A stretch of 64,000 bases of DNA from Sparassis latifolia (GCA_018466975.1 CM031563.1:558001-622000), one strand, 5' to 3'; shown: positions 35,110-47,843, counted from the stretch's first letter. Translations and numbers: made by a program. The notes: generated by a model not told the origin, from the letters alone.

Positions 35110-35854
35110 ATGTTACTTTCCTCTGCGCGTTCGGCAGTTCCTGCCCGTCTTGGCCAGCGAGCAGCCAGCTCTCTTGCCCTCAAATACTCAAACGCCGTCT
35201 TTTCTGCCGCGCTCTCTAAGTCGCCCCAGGTCATCAACAAGGTCCAGTCCGAGCTCAACACCATCTCCACCTCTATTAAGGAGGTTCCGGAGATCAGCAC
35301 CTTCGTCACAAACCCCACTCTCTCCGCGAAGGACCGCCAGTCAGGGCTCGCTGCGCTGTACGCGCGTGCGGAGAGCGCCGGGGCGAAGAAGGAACCGGTT
35401 TCGGACATCACCAAAAACCTCTTCGTCGTGCTCTCGGAGAACGGCAGGCTGGGGGAGACGCAGGGCGTTATAGAGGGGTTCAACGAGCTGGTCGCAACCT
35501 ACAAGGGCGAGTTGACGGTGACCATTACTTCCGCTGCACCATTACCGAGGGACGTACAAACACGCCTCGAGTCGACGCTCAAGCAGTCGCAGGCTGCACA
35601 GAAGGCGAAGTCCGTTAAGGTGATTAACAAGGTTTGTCTTCCGTACTTTCAATCCCTGTGTCTAAAGCTGATATCGCGTCCCAGATCAATCCCGGTGTGC
35701 TCGGTGGAATTGTTGTCGATTTCGGAGACAAGACTGTTGACCTGAGCGTCGCATCTCGCGTCAACAAGCTCAACAGCCTTCTGCAATGTCAGTCCTTCCC
35801 TACGCTGAACCTCTCATCTACTTATATTTTTGGCGCCCAACAGTGTCAGTATAG
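35110..35854 (+). CDS. ATP5: ATP synthase subunit OSCP (subunit 5), mitochondrial
   Basis: OSCP joins the F1 head to the peripheral stalk of mitochondrial ATP synthase. Exons: 35110-35631, 35685-35787, 35844-35854; 636 nt, 211 aa, normal for fungi. The N-terminus (MLLSSARSAVPARLGQRAAS) is a basic, hydroxyl-rich matrix-targeting peptide. The family signatures LSENGRL and the C-terminal GGIVVDFGDKTVDLSVASRV are present. The last exon codes for only three residues and the stop. Convergent with the amidohydrolase gene, 183 bp away. Confidence 0.96.
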
Positions 35855-36037
35855 TGCCGAGCATAGGTTAGACGGGTCCGACACGTAGAAGTCGAGCTCC
35901 ACAAATCCATCTAATATTATCGAAGAAATTGCGGAGCGCACCAGCTTGCTTTGCGATCCCGCCACTTTCTCCACGCATGATGCCAAATACTTTGCGTCGG
36001 CCATTCAGAGCAAACAACTAATGGATATATACATTTC

Positions 36038-39000
36038 TTAGAACAAGTCAACCACCCGGCGCCTTGGCGAGATCACAGCAATAACCTTACTCCCCGGATC
36101 AAGGAGATCCCCTCCATCAGTGACCACCATGTCATGAGTGCGCGCTATTTCAATTCGACCGCCGAGTAATTTCTCTATGTTCGTGGAGCCAAGTGCGAGT
36201 GCTTGCGCTTTGGAGATCTGTCCACCCGCTTCTATGGCAGCCTGCAGAAGCTCGCCATTAATCACCCAATGTAGTTTAGGGATATGCTCAACATGCACGT
36301 ACCCAGCCGATGTCAAAGCGCGTATTACGTGCACTCCATGCTTCCTCGATACCAATGCCCACAGTGACATTATGCGACAACAACAGTGCGATCGAGCTTT
36401 GTGCGCTTAGAGGTCGTCCTGGTAGACTAATATTGGCTCAGTGGCTGGAACTGACTATAGCATAAGCGACAACGCACATTCTCAGACGTTCCCAAGTTGA
36501 CGGGAATGGCCGTGAAGGAACTTGCAGAATGCCAACGTCTGCCGCTGCAATATCCTTTGCGAGAATGTGAGCCTCAACTGCTCCCGCAATGGTCATCTTA
36601 ATCTTGCTGCCGAGCTTTTCCTCAACTTCCCTCTTCAGTAGGATCAGCGTCGCTATGACATCTGCGCTATCCGTGTCGACCACCAAGGTAACTTTGCCCT
36701 GTTGTCATCTCAATACCCACAACGAAAGTGAGGCGTAAAGATCTCCGCACCTCACTGACTTCTTTGAACCACAAGCCTGCATCTCCTTCTGCAGGCTCGA
36801 GTAATAGACGTCGAAGTGTAGCAATCTGGGTGCTCACACTTGGCGCTGAGCCGAAGTGCCTCACGGAAACATGCACGGCGTTTGTGGCTTGTATCACTGC
36901 ACCTTCTTCCAGCTTGTGCAGTGCGCCAGTAGAGAAGGACGTGCTGATTCCGGCTAGGAAGTAGTAATGACTTGGTGCAGTGATCCCTGTCGTGACTCCC
37001 GCGCGGTAGGCGAGGCTGAAAGGTGGAAGTATATATGATTAGTCACTGGCACATAACATAATCAGCGGGAATAGACACTTACAGACTATCCCTCCCACCA
37101 TATTGAAGTCCATCTACCGCACGAACAATAGCACCATCTCCGCCCAAGACTGGCGGAACCTTGTCCACAAGAGGGTCATAAACTACTCCGTCATTTGTGG
37201 ACAATTCTGCCGATATCTCCTCCAGCCCGAGAGGTGATCCGTAAGTCACAAGTCCAGGTGAAACAGAACCTCCGTGCACATCGATGATCTCTGCTGCGGC
37301 CATCAGTGCAGGTGTCACACAGGACTCCCAAGCCCCCTGGCAAGTAATGGATCCGTTCTCCACGGCCACTACACCGATTTCTTCACCTTGCGCATTGTAA
37401 ACCTCTTCCACATCCGTTCCGACGCGTGCAAACAACGTCTTCACACTTGTGAAAAGAACGTGGCTTGACGCCGCCTTCGTAGGTTCCAACGGGGGTAGAC
37501 CTTCATACTTCACTGCGTCCCTTGCTTCCTGGTCGTAATTCGGGACCGTCGGCTTTAGTTGGAACTCCGCGGGTTTGTCAGTGATGTAGGGTGACTCTAA
37601 CTGTGCGATACCGTCTATGAAGACCTGCTTAGGCGTTGCACCTAGTGCCAGGGGATGGCTGTCCCAAATGACCAGATCTAATGTAGGATGAGTCGCAGCA
37701 TCTGCCCAACCTAAGTTTAAAACTTACCAGCGTCCCAACCTGGAGGGATCAGCCTTTGTTAGTACTGCAAGGGACGAGAACAGTTCAATGTCACCTTCTT
37801 TGGCATATCCAATACGGTGGCCCATGCTCATGATTTCAGCCGGAGTGCTCGTCACGGCGGCAATGGCCAAGTTCTCAGGTAAACCGTAGACGTATGCTTG
37901 CTGGGCCTCGTACAGGAGGAATCGCGAATTTAAGACAGGATGATCGCTCTACCAACACGACGTGAACACTGCCAACGGTTGTCCGAGCATGCACGCATAC
38001 CTTCATGACGACGTTCAGACCATTTTGTGCGAGGATGCGAGGAGCAAACTCTGAGCCACGGTATGCCTCACGTTTGTACCTAGAAATGCAACCGTCAACC
38101 GGGTGCCGATATATCGTTCCAGTGATCTGTACTCACCTTGCATTTGTAGCAAACATGGCGACAGCTGGTGGATGTCCTTGCATAGAACAAGGTCAGATGT
38201 AGAGCTACTACAACAGTCGATTCCAGAACCTACCATACGCCTTCTTCAGTACGTCCGGCACCAAGTAGGCTTCATGCGCATGGTGGAAAGCGGAAATCGG
38301 GAAGCGAAATTCATTTGTCAACTATGAATAAGCTTCCATCGGAGACATAAATGCAACAGATGTAAGACCCAGATACTCACCCTGACAATGTCGTCCAAAT
38401 CCACGGTTTCGTAGCAGTGGATTTGTACCTACATGCACGACTGAATACACGTCCATGAGATGTTCAAGACATTTAATCCGAACCTTGACTCTGCCGCGCA
38501 GCACGTCGACCAAAGCCTCCCACTGAAGGTCTTCTGGAAAAGGCTTGCCTGCTATTGCATTCCAATGGCCCGCGTGAACATTTGCGCAGTACTGATCTTG
38601 CGCGTCCCTTATTTCCTTCGCTTTGTTGTAACTGGAGGTAGCGATGTAGCTCATCCGGTAGAAGCAATTGGCTGAATGATACTCACGCCTCCCGGAAGGC
38701 CCATACAGTGTCCATGCGAGTGTTGCGGTATACTCTACCTATTGGGATTCCGTAATCAGACATAATGTTTATCAAGGCCAGATACCTGATCGTACTAGGA
38801 TTCTCTCCTGAGGGTGTTTCCATGGTGAATAGAAACCGCGCCGAGAAAGAAAGTGCTACGTACCACATGCATGTCTAGTAGCAGGAATCAGCATTCTGCG
38901 AGACGCACAAAGTATGAATTGAAATTCACTTCATTTGACGCCACCTGGGATGTTCCTCAACACGCGCAGATGAAGCGTTTATACTGTAAGGATTTTCCAG

Positions 39001-39841
39001 AAGCATTGAAGTAGGCGAGCGTTCAGCTGTCTTTCGCAGCTTTATCGTGACACCCTGGCCGCCTGCGCATACATGAATAACACAGCAGCAGGGTTCACAT
39101 CAGATGGGTTACCAATGGCATTGGCGGAGCCCGGCAGTACGAGAGCGGTCGTAACACCTCCAGATATCGAGAGTGCATAAGATTCATCGTGCGTGTTCAA
39201 TCCGTCCAACGCCCGAAGCCAAGGGAGAACAGGCCCCTTGAGAGAGTTGTCGTCTCCACTTGCGCCATCCAGCTCTGGGCTTGATGCATCGCCAATGTGA
39301 GAATGCAGGTCAACGATCCTGTATATAATCGTATCAACCACCTTGGAACACATGTCAAAAGCAAGACCTACCCGGGAGTAACCCATGCACCTTCGACATT
39401 TATCGTCACGAGATCGACACTGTACTCCTGCAGGGTCGCACGGCCGACGTGACCAACACCCTTGATCAAGCCCTTGTCGAGAAGAATGTCCGCGTGAATG
39501 ACCTCCGTGCCGTTATGGCCACCAGTCCAAATTTTCGCATTCTTCAGCAAAGTTGGCTTTGTCCCAGGCGCAAAGCGGTCAGATTCCTTGCGTTGGTAGA
39601 AGTTTGGAGAAGGGCCGGGAGACGCGTTGAGAGAACGACAGCGCGATAGCGCTAAAGCGGCATGCGGATGTGGCTTGGCGTCCGGAAAAACGGCGTGCAG
39701 ATGCACGACCACAACCTGGGTCAAAGCCAGTACAAATATGAGGAAGAATAGACCCTTGTAGACGAGGCGCGCTCTGGCATCGGTGAGCGTCCTTGCGCCC
39801 GAAGTGGAGGGCGGTTGCATGGCTCCAAGAGCCTTCTCCAT
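36038..39841 (-). CDS. Membrane-anchored metal-dependent amidohydrolase
   Basis: A secreted-face hydrolase of the amidohydrolase superfamily; the substrate is unknown. The N-terminus has one membrane segment after a basic stretch (LVYKGLFFLIFVLALTQVVV), suggesting a type II anchor. Then come the composite domain (LLKNAKIWTGG), metal ligands IVDLHSHIGD, a barrel, HPVLNSRFLLYEAQ, and ADLVIWDSHPLALG. The C-terminal part (37513-36038) carries a second small domain ending PRRRVVDLF. About ten short introns; I did not fix every junction. An in-frame ATG lies at 40021, but the 52 nt between 39895 and 39844 look like an intron (GTGAGC...CTAG) that would break that frame if removed, so I prefer the start at 39841. 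A broken copy of the C-terminal half lies at 43116-44562. Confidence 0.82.
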
Positions 39842-40099
39842 CGGAGAATAATCTAGGACAAAAAATGAGGGTGAGAGAGAAAAGAAGGGGAGAGAACTGC
39901 TCACGCTGAATCGTCGCTGCTCAGCGGCCGTGTACGGTGGTGGACCGTGGTGCTGCCCAGTGGTGCGCGCGTCCGAGGTCGCGTGATCGGCAACGCGAAG
40001 TGTAGTTGCCGTATTTGGCAAGGCAGAATTGAGCGTCCTTTCATGAGTGCTGACCTCCCTCAGCTACTTACATCCAGGTCCAGTAGAATAGCGTGAGAC

Positions 40100-43037
40100 A
40101 TGGCAGATACTTCGTCCTCTATGATGGATGCAGACGCAGGGCCGTCACAAGTCAATGGCCATCCAGGCTCGGACACTTTGCAGCAGCCTTCCTCCGCTTC
40201 CACTCGTCGCGATACGCAACCTCGTGCCTCCTCCTTACCCCCGTCTCTCAAGACTCCAGAAATACAGGTTGGGTACGTATACTCAACAAAGATGATGATG
40301 CACAGCTGTGTGCATGGCCACGAGGAACAACCAGAACGCATCTCCCGTATATTCGATATCCTCAAGGACGCGTCTTGTCTCACCAAAATGCGAAGGCTTC
40401 CGATCCGACCTGTTCTGAAAGAGGAAGCTCTCCTTGTGCACAGCGAAGCACTTTGGGACAAAGTCCAAGCCATTCATTGTGAGTTTCACCGGTCATCCTA
40501 TTTTATGCGAGCTTCTGATGAATACTATGATCGTAGCGATGACCGAGCAGGACATCGTAGATTCTGCGGCGTACTACGACGAGCTTTCTCTTTATGTTCA
40601 TCCAGCCACTCCGTACACCGCACGTCTCAGTGCCGGCGGTGTTATAGAAGCCGCACTGGCTGTTGCGCGGGGCGAAGTCAAGAAAACATTCGCCATCGTT
40701 CGGCCTCCAGGACACCATGCCGAACCAGACGAACATATGGGTTTCTGTTTCTTTAACAACGTATCGATAGCCACGAAGGTTGTACAATTCAGCACATCGA
40801 TCAAGAAAATTATGATCTTGGACTGGTGCATTTCTTCCGTATCTTCATTATCATATTTACTGAGGCTCCTGTAGGGATATCCATCATGGTCCGTTCTACC
40901 GTGTTATGCATTCCATAACCTTCCTGATTGAACATAGGAAACGGCACCCAGCGCACATTTTATGATGACCCATCAGTTCTTTACGTCTCCCTCCATCGGT
41001 ACGAAGGAGGTTACTTCTATCCCAATGGTCCCTTTGGGAGCATGATATCCTGTGGCCAAGGCCCAGGAATCGGCTAGTATGTTATCTCTCATACGTTCTT
41101 TAGGCATTGCGTGATGTTATCCCAGTTCTGTGAATATTCCCTGGCCAGAGAAGGGAATGGGTGATGCAGATTACATTCTCGCATTTCAAAAGGTTGTCAT
41201 GCCTATTGCGGTGGAATTCGCGCCTGAACTGGTTATTAGTACGTGCCGGCTTTATTTCTGATGGCCGGTGTTGACGTTGGACGCAGTCTCTGCAGGCTTT
41301 GATGCTGCAGAAGGGGATACTTTGGGAGAATGCCATGTTACACCTACGGGCTACGCTCACATGACACACATGCTGTCGTCACTCGCCAATGGCAGATTGG
41401 TTGTTGCATTAGAGGTGTGTATATCACATCTTGAAGCGATACATCTTTGCAATTACGATGCGTATCAGGGCGGATATTGCCTAGATGCAATCTCGAAGTC
41501 AGCGTTGGCAGTAACGAAGGTGATTCTCGGTGAAGTTCCCCCTCAGCTGGAGCCTATGGTGGCTTCAGAAGCCGCGACCGAAACCATTTGGCAAGTCGCT
41601 GTAGAGCAGAGCAAATATTGGAAGAATGTCGATCCCAAAGCTTGCGAGCCGCTAGAAGGTCCGTGTCCCTCTGCAAGCAGTTGTCTCTATTTCTTATGAT
41701 CTCTGGCAATGCAGAAATGGAGCCGATTACTTTCTCGATACCCGGTAACCTACGTCTTCCTATCTGCTCTCATTGCAGTCGGCCAACTATGTTCTGCACA
41801 AATGTCTCTTACAGAGCTGCTCAAAGCACACCGTCAGGATTATCTTTTCAAGGAACACGGCATGGTAGAGGTTCCCTTAATGTCTCAAGCCCTCATAGAT
41901 CGATTCAGTGCACAAGTTTCCTGCACGTGAGACCCATTGCACCCGCATTTTTACCGTCCTAGTCTCATCTCCAGATAGAACCGATATCATGGACAACGAC
42001 ACCCTTGTAGTGTTTGTCCACGAGTTGTGAGCTTCCCGTGAATCCTATATGTACTTGTTCAGTTGACTAATGCAATAGCTCTGGCATTACAGCGGCAACC
42101 TGCGAGTGGAGCTCGACTCTGTCGTACATTGCAACTTGCAACTGGAGCATTCCTACCTAGTCTGTATAATTTGCGGACGTCGCTGTGTTGCATGCACATG
42201 CTGACGTGCACTACAGGTCGACTTCTCGAAGGAACTTATCAATTGGGTCACGGACGCTGATTACGCTTTGCTTGATGTGAACGTCTTCCCAAAACCCTTC
42301 CCAAAGACTAGGGTAATGTTTCATGACCGGTTTTTATCCCGTTTTGTCTTTATGACTTCTGTCTCTAGAGCAGACATCAGGACAACTACGCAGGAGAAGT
42401 CATGACCTATCTGTGGGACAATTATATTCAGTACGTGAGGAGTATCTCTTAAACTAGTCTATCCGTAACTTTGTCTCGTACAGGCTCACAAGTGCTCGTC
42501 GTGTTGTCCTGATCGGTCATGGACCAGGGTGTGAAGCTCTGATGGAGCTCATGCGCCAGCGATGTACGTCCCGCTCACGCCCCACTTTGCAGACATCGTG
42601 AGGTCTTATGGCCGTCCTTAGCCGTCCAGGTTATGAAATGCGTCTATGCTGTCGTCCAAGTTGTGGGCAACCACCATGTTCCTGTAACCCCGGGAGATAT
42701 CAGCAGTCTACGCCAATGGTATTATCAGGTACATTTTGCGTGACATTCGTTCCGAACACCACTTGCATACTTTTTGCAGAATTCACTGGTAGTCATTCCA
42801 AACAGTCACACCGAGTTTCGTGACAAGAAATTCCTCCGAAAACACGGGAATGTGCTCCGAACTAGTGCGCCTACCTTGCCTCCTTGAAAGTGCAATGTGC
42901 CAAGTTCTTTACTCTCAGATGAAACCAAGGCTATCAAACTTATTATCAAGGCTTTACCTTTGATACGGGATTTCGTTGGGAAGAAACTGCCACCTTCTAA
43001 GTCGGTTAACGCTGTGAATCAAGTTGGGGCCGCATGA
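40100..43037 (+). CDS. HDA1: Class II histone deacetylase, Hda1/Clr3-like, with Arb2-type C-terminus
   Basis: Removes acetyl groups from histones H3/H2B in gene silencing. First exons: 40100-40478, 40537-40825, 40875-40888, 40938-41076, 41126-41238, 41287-41414, 41469-41658, 41715-41744; reading phase is kept at each. Catalytic features are intact: [28 protein letters not shown] and EGGYCLD. Exon 3 is only 14 nt and encodes the metal-binding DIHH. From about 41779 on, a second domain resembles the Arb2-like region of Hda1 (LVVFVHEF, several short exons). I could not place all of its junctions. The stop is at 43035-43037. Divergent from the amidohydrolase (258 bp between chosen starts). Confidence 0.9.
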
Positions 43038-43115
43038 ATCATCTACTACAATATATCACATCCTATCCTGCTTTGCTTGCTTGTAACTGTCAATGTTTTC
43101 GTGAGTTTGTTGTGG

Positions 43116-44562
43116 TTATAGAATATTGACGATACCTCGGCGAGGAGAGACGATCCCCACGATTTTACTGAATCCCAGCAAGTCTCCACCGTGCGTCGCA
43201 ACGAGGTCGCTATCCAGACCGGCAGCCTCAAACCCAAGAAGCTTCTCAAGGTTGACCGACACCAGTGCAATTGCATCCGCCCTTGATACTGCACCTCCGC
43301 TCTCTAGAGCGACCTGGAAGCATACAGCTGAGTGACCAGTTCAGATTCAGTGGTCTCGTGAATTGCTCACCCAGGAGGCGTCGAATCGGGTATTCCTGAC
43401 CATCCAGCTCTCCGTAACTCTGAGGCCGAGTCACATTGTGAGCGAGGACAGATATGGCATTGGTCTCTGCTAATGGTGGATCTGGCGTACTGCAACGTTG
43501 TCAGCCAGAAACCACAGACAGTCATGGGCGGCCAGACTCGCATCCTCCTTCTTTCCCAACGGGAGGGGAACGGCCGAGTGGGCGTAATAATGACCCCAGT
43601 GTTTGCATCACTAATCTCTTTGGCGAGTAGGAGCGCCGACGTTCTCCTCCACTTGCACTTTCAGTTGAATGAGAGAAGCCATAGCATTAGCGCTGTAAAA
43701 TTCAATGACCAGTGGTATCTCCCCCTACTTTGCATATAAAAGAATAGAGGCGAATCAGAAGGGTGACCCCACCTCAGTGACTTTTTCAACCCATTTTCCA
43801 AATAGTCCTTCAGGCTCTGACAGAAGAAGTTTCCTCACTTGCGTGCTGACACTGGGGATAGAAGCACCATAATGGACGCTCACATGCAAAGTAGCAACGT
43901 CCTGAATCAGAGCCCCATCCTCTAACTTGTGCTTAGAACCAGGAAGAAAAGCGGTGCTTAGGCCAGCTAAAAAAAAGAGGATTGGGAGCAGTCACTGCGG
44001 AGGCGATTCCAGCTCGATAGGCTATCCTGGAAGTAAAGTAATGATGAGGGTCCCCTGGCAATCACTTGCCCTTGAGGTCACTTACAGTGCATCCCGAGTT
44101 CCAAATTGCAGGCCATCGACGGCTTGAATAAAATATATCTCCTCCGAGGATTTTTGGGACGTCCTCTGTCAATGGGTCGTAGACCAGACCGTCAACTGTA
44201 GACGATTCCGCTCTCTTCTAAGCTGAGTGATGATCCAAAGGATACTAATCCAGCGGAGATAGAACCCATTCTGTCCTCACATCGGCAATGAGACGAGCGC
44301 AGGAAGCTGCAGCGCCATAGCAAACCATCCTGCCATCCTGTATCACTGCCGCGCCATCAGTAATCTGAGCACTTAACATCTGTTGAATAATTCCTCCTTT
44401 TTTGACAAATACACTGCTGACATTGGTGAAGACCACTGTTCGGGCTTTCGAATGCTCCAGCTCCAGAGGAGGTTTGCCATCGTACTTCAGAGTCTCCGTC
44501 ACTTCCTTATCGAAGTCTGGTGTGTCTGCAGCTAGAACAACTTGAGAGTAACATGAGGGCAC
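43116..44562 (-). pseudogene. Truncated, frameshifted copy of the amidohydrolase C-terminal half
   Basis: Minus-strand segments align with the amidohydrolase at 37520-36038. LKYDGKPPLELEHSKARTVV matches VKYEGLPPLEPTKAASSHVL. An in-frame stop follows ESGIVYS. DGLVYDPLTEDVPKILGGD matches in one frame and AVDGLQFGTRDAL in another. The end SPRRGIVNIL matches SPRRRVVDLF. There is at least one nonsense codon and one frameshift between segments, and nothing corresponding to the metal-binding N-terminal half. The copy is on the same strand as its parent, with HDA1 between them. Confidence 0.85.
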
Positions 44563-44938
44563 AGTGTTACGGTATGACGCATGAACACCATCTAAACCGA
44601 GTCACATACAGTTACTATGACTGTGCGGATCGACGATTCTGGAGAAGGCGTAAGGCTCATGCCACTTCAAGCTTCAAAGCTTCAAGTTCGGCACACTGGA
44701 GAAAGCCATGCTCTCTTAGCAATGTACTGTAGCATCGACGACGGTTATATCGGTGGAAGCCAAGTGTAAGCACTTAAGGAGCTCTGATCAACGTGACCGA
44801 CTTCCTTGAAGACGCCTTTGACGAAGATCCGGTCGCGCTCCAATACCTCAAACTAGGCGGCCGCGGCGTGCTGTGGTTTTGGATACACAACTTTTCTCTG
44901 GCTCGCGTTGTTGCTTTCCCAACACCACCTCCGAGTCC

Positions 44939-46261
44939 ATGTCCAGACTTGACACCGGCACGCAGCCATCTGCAGCGGCACCCAATCCGCCAGTGGTGCA
45001 GCCAGGTTTCGGCCAGAATATCATCATAAGTCCGAGACAGGTGTCTATCTCATCTCTACTGGTATTCCGTTACTGACTGTTCTCGCAGCGAAGTAACCCT
45101 ATCTTAGAATGCATCAGGCATATAGGAAAAGAGTTTGGCGAAATTCCCGCTGACTATCAAGTGGGAAGGACGACAGGTGTTCTCTTCTTGAGGTATGTAG
45201 GCAGCGTATTAGGATCGGTCTGTTTCACATGTCTCGGGACATCTCAGTCTGCGCTACCATCGTCTTCATCCCGAGTACATCTACACTCGCATCGAAGGTC
45301 TTGGACACTCTTACAATTTGAGAATCCTGTTGATTTTATGTGATGTCGTACGTACAATCCTGTTGTGAGCTCTCTCACATAACGTGCTGATGTGTTCTTA
45401 GAGCGAACATCAAGAGCCTATCCGTGAACTCACCAAGGTCTGCACACACTTTTCGTTCGTTACTCGTATGCATTCGTTGACGTGGCATTGTGTCAGACTT
45501 GCCTCATCAATAACATCACAGTCCTAGTAGCATGGAAGTACGGTTTGCCTTGGGTTCCAACTGAAAGCATCTCACTCTGCAGTCACAGTGCCGAAGAAGC
45601 AGGATACTACCTCTCAACCTTCAAGCAATTCGAGCATAAGCCTCCAGATCTGATCAAGGAACGCGTCGACAAGGACTATCACTCGATACTTCGCACGACG
45701 CTCACTAGTATCAGCAAGGTCAACAAAACGGACGTCGAGACACTGCGCACGTCGCTAGGAGTAAGTGTTCCTTCCAGTATCTAATGAGATTGCTCGAAGT
45801 GACGATATCTCGCGTTATAGAGCGTCGCAGACATAGCGAGGGCCACGTCCGAGCAGCTCCAAAATCTTCCTGGATTTGGACAAGTGAAAGCGAAGCGAGT
45901 GAAGGACGCATTCGAGAAGCCCTTCCGCAACAGCGCTATGACCACACTGCCATACCAGTTCCAACAATACAGTCGAGCGGGCGGACTCGACGAAGCAAAC
46001 CCTCAGCAATCCACAACGCGCGGATCAGCATCGCAATCGGAGTTGAGCACCTCCACCAGGAAACCTCGAGAACCTAGTCCGGTCTGGGATATAGAACTTG
46101 ATCTCAACGACTCGACTCCGACCCCCGAGACAGGTCCTCCCCTGAGTTCTTCAGCACCTCTCGTTTCATCGTCTAATAACGCAAGACCGGAGCGTAGCAG
46201 ACGTCCTGCGAGTCCTGTATGGGACATCGAACTCAATTTGAATGGTTCCGGGGAAAAATGA
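44939..46261 (+). CDS. RAD10: DNA repair endonuclease subunit ERCC1/Rad10
   Basis: Non-catalytic partner of XPF/Rad1 in nucleotide excision repair. The first exon is 44939-45040 and the second begins at 45089. Further short introns include 45539-45583, which joins AWN to HSAEEAGYY. The central domain ([61 protein letters not shown]) is conserved and lacks the XPF nuclease motif, as expected. The C-terminal double helix-hairpin-helix is present ([20 protein letters not shown]). The tail carries two copies of a PVWDIEL motif. The start is the first in-frame ATG before that domain; an upstream ORF at 44793 is out of frame. Confidence 0.92.
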
Positions 46262-46397
46262 TGCAATGGCACGGCAAGGGCAAGAGCAAGAGCAAGAGCG
46301 AATTATTGAAGAAGCGGACGTCTCTTCTCACAGGCCCCTTCATCCTTGTGGATCTCAACAACTTGCCTCAATTCGCGCTGCAAGGTCCTGGATTATT
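46262..46397. other. Short gap between RAD10 and the TIR element
   Basis: Holds the RAD10 3' end, including an imperfect CAAGAG-type short repeat around 46277-46300. No gene seen. Confidence 0.4.
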
Positions 46398-47843
46398 GCT
46401 GTTTTCAGTAGGACTGTCGCGGCGGCAAACACACACAAATTCCCGCCATTCCTACCCCAAACTTTGATCTGCGATATCTCTCGAACAGCTGGGCCGTTTT
46501 CCTTGATTTTTGCACAGTTGGACTCCTCTCATCGACGTGCAGGGCTGGGTAGTGAAAAACTATGATGTCTTGGCATTTAGTATTCTTTCTGTCCGGGGCC
46601 CTCATGCAAGCTCAGAACGGACACCATGAGGTTTGCAATGTTCTGACTGCTTCGGAAATTGGTCGAGATGATGGTTGGACATGCAGGGTAGGGCTAGGTA
46701 TATGGGTCAAAGGTGCGTTGTGAGGTTTTGTTGTTGAGTGCACAGTTCTCTGACTGCACTGTCAGTGCAAGGTCGCAGTTTGTTTGTCGATGTGATTCTG
46801 TTGCTCTGGAGTGCATCTGCTATATGCCTGTATTCATTCTCAAGGTATCCTGACATGTCCCAGTGTGCAAGGAAGCTGTTATTGCCGCCATGAGCCATAT
46901 GAGTGAGCATGATGGTTGGGCATCTATTCTTTACCATTTGACAGCCACTATCCATGTTCTGTTGTGTTCCTGTGATGGAGAAATACATGAAGAAACATCT
47001 GTTCTACAAGGGGATGATTGAACCTACTGAGAGTTCGAGAGATGACACTTCACTGTTGAAGTATCTGGGGCTGAATTCTGTCTCTCACCTCTCCTTTCCT
47101 ACTCAATCAAAGTCCTTCACCAATTCCTGATGGTTTTGCATCAACATGTGCATCACAGATACTGTTCGGGGAGGCAGATAGCCCTACCAACCACCATATG
47201 CAATTGAGTGACACCAGACAAAATCTGTTTATATTTTATACATGGCTCTGAGCACTTACAATGACACTCGAGATATGCAAGTATTGGGAGGATTGACCTA
47301 GTGAATCGAGAGATATTCAAGTTCGAAGTCCTGACATAGAATGCATTGGCATGTGCATGTTTAGCTGTGGCAGCAACTGAACACAAACTGCAAAAACCAT
47401 ATAGAACATCAATTTAACAAGATAGAATGTAGCTGTTGACATAAACTGGCAGGATAAACTAAGGAGCAACACAAAGGCACAGGGGTAGCACAGTAAAGCG
47501 GTGAACACAAAGAGAAATCATCAAACTTCATGCAAAACACATACCGAGCCCCCCATGCTACCCACCCAAATATATCCTTGCCATCCCGACCCCTCCTCGA
47601 CACCTCTATCCTGCGCAAATCGAGGTATGAGCAGCGGAGGGGGCCAAAATGTGCGAACTTGACATAGCGGGAAATAGTTAGGTTTTTTGGTACCCAGCCC
47701 CGCACATCGATGAGAGGAGTCCAGCCATCCAAGAATTAAGGAAAACGCCCAGCCGTTCGAGAGATATCGCAGGTCAAAGTTGGGGGTAGGAATGGTGCGA
47801 ATTTGTGTGTATTTACCACCGCGACAGTCCTACTGAAAACAGC
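46398..47843. mobile_element. TIR element, 1.45 kb, non-coding (MITE-like or internally deleted DNA transposon)
   Basis: 46398-46560 and 47682-47843 are inverted copies of each other (~163 bp arms), starting GCTGTTTTCAGTAGGACTG. Arms share long identical blocks such as TGCGATATCTCTCGAAC, with scattered substitutions and small indels. The interior has no ORF with recognisable similarity. The flanks show no obvious target-site duplication. Either it moves by a transposase elsewhere, or the arms are remnants of a larger element. Confidence 0.8.

Noticed and set aside
44793..45029. ORF starting MTDFLEDAF as the Rad10 N-terminus
   Set aside because: It is out of frame with the conserved Rad10 exons and no splice links it.
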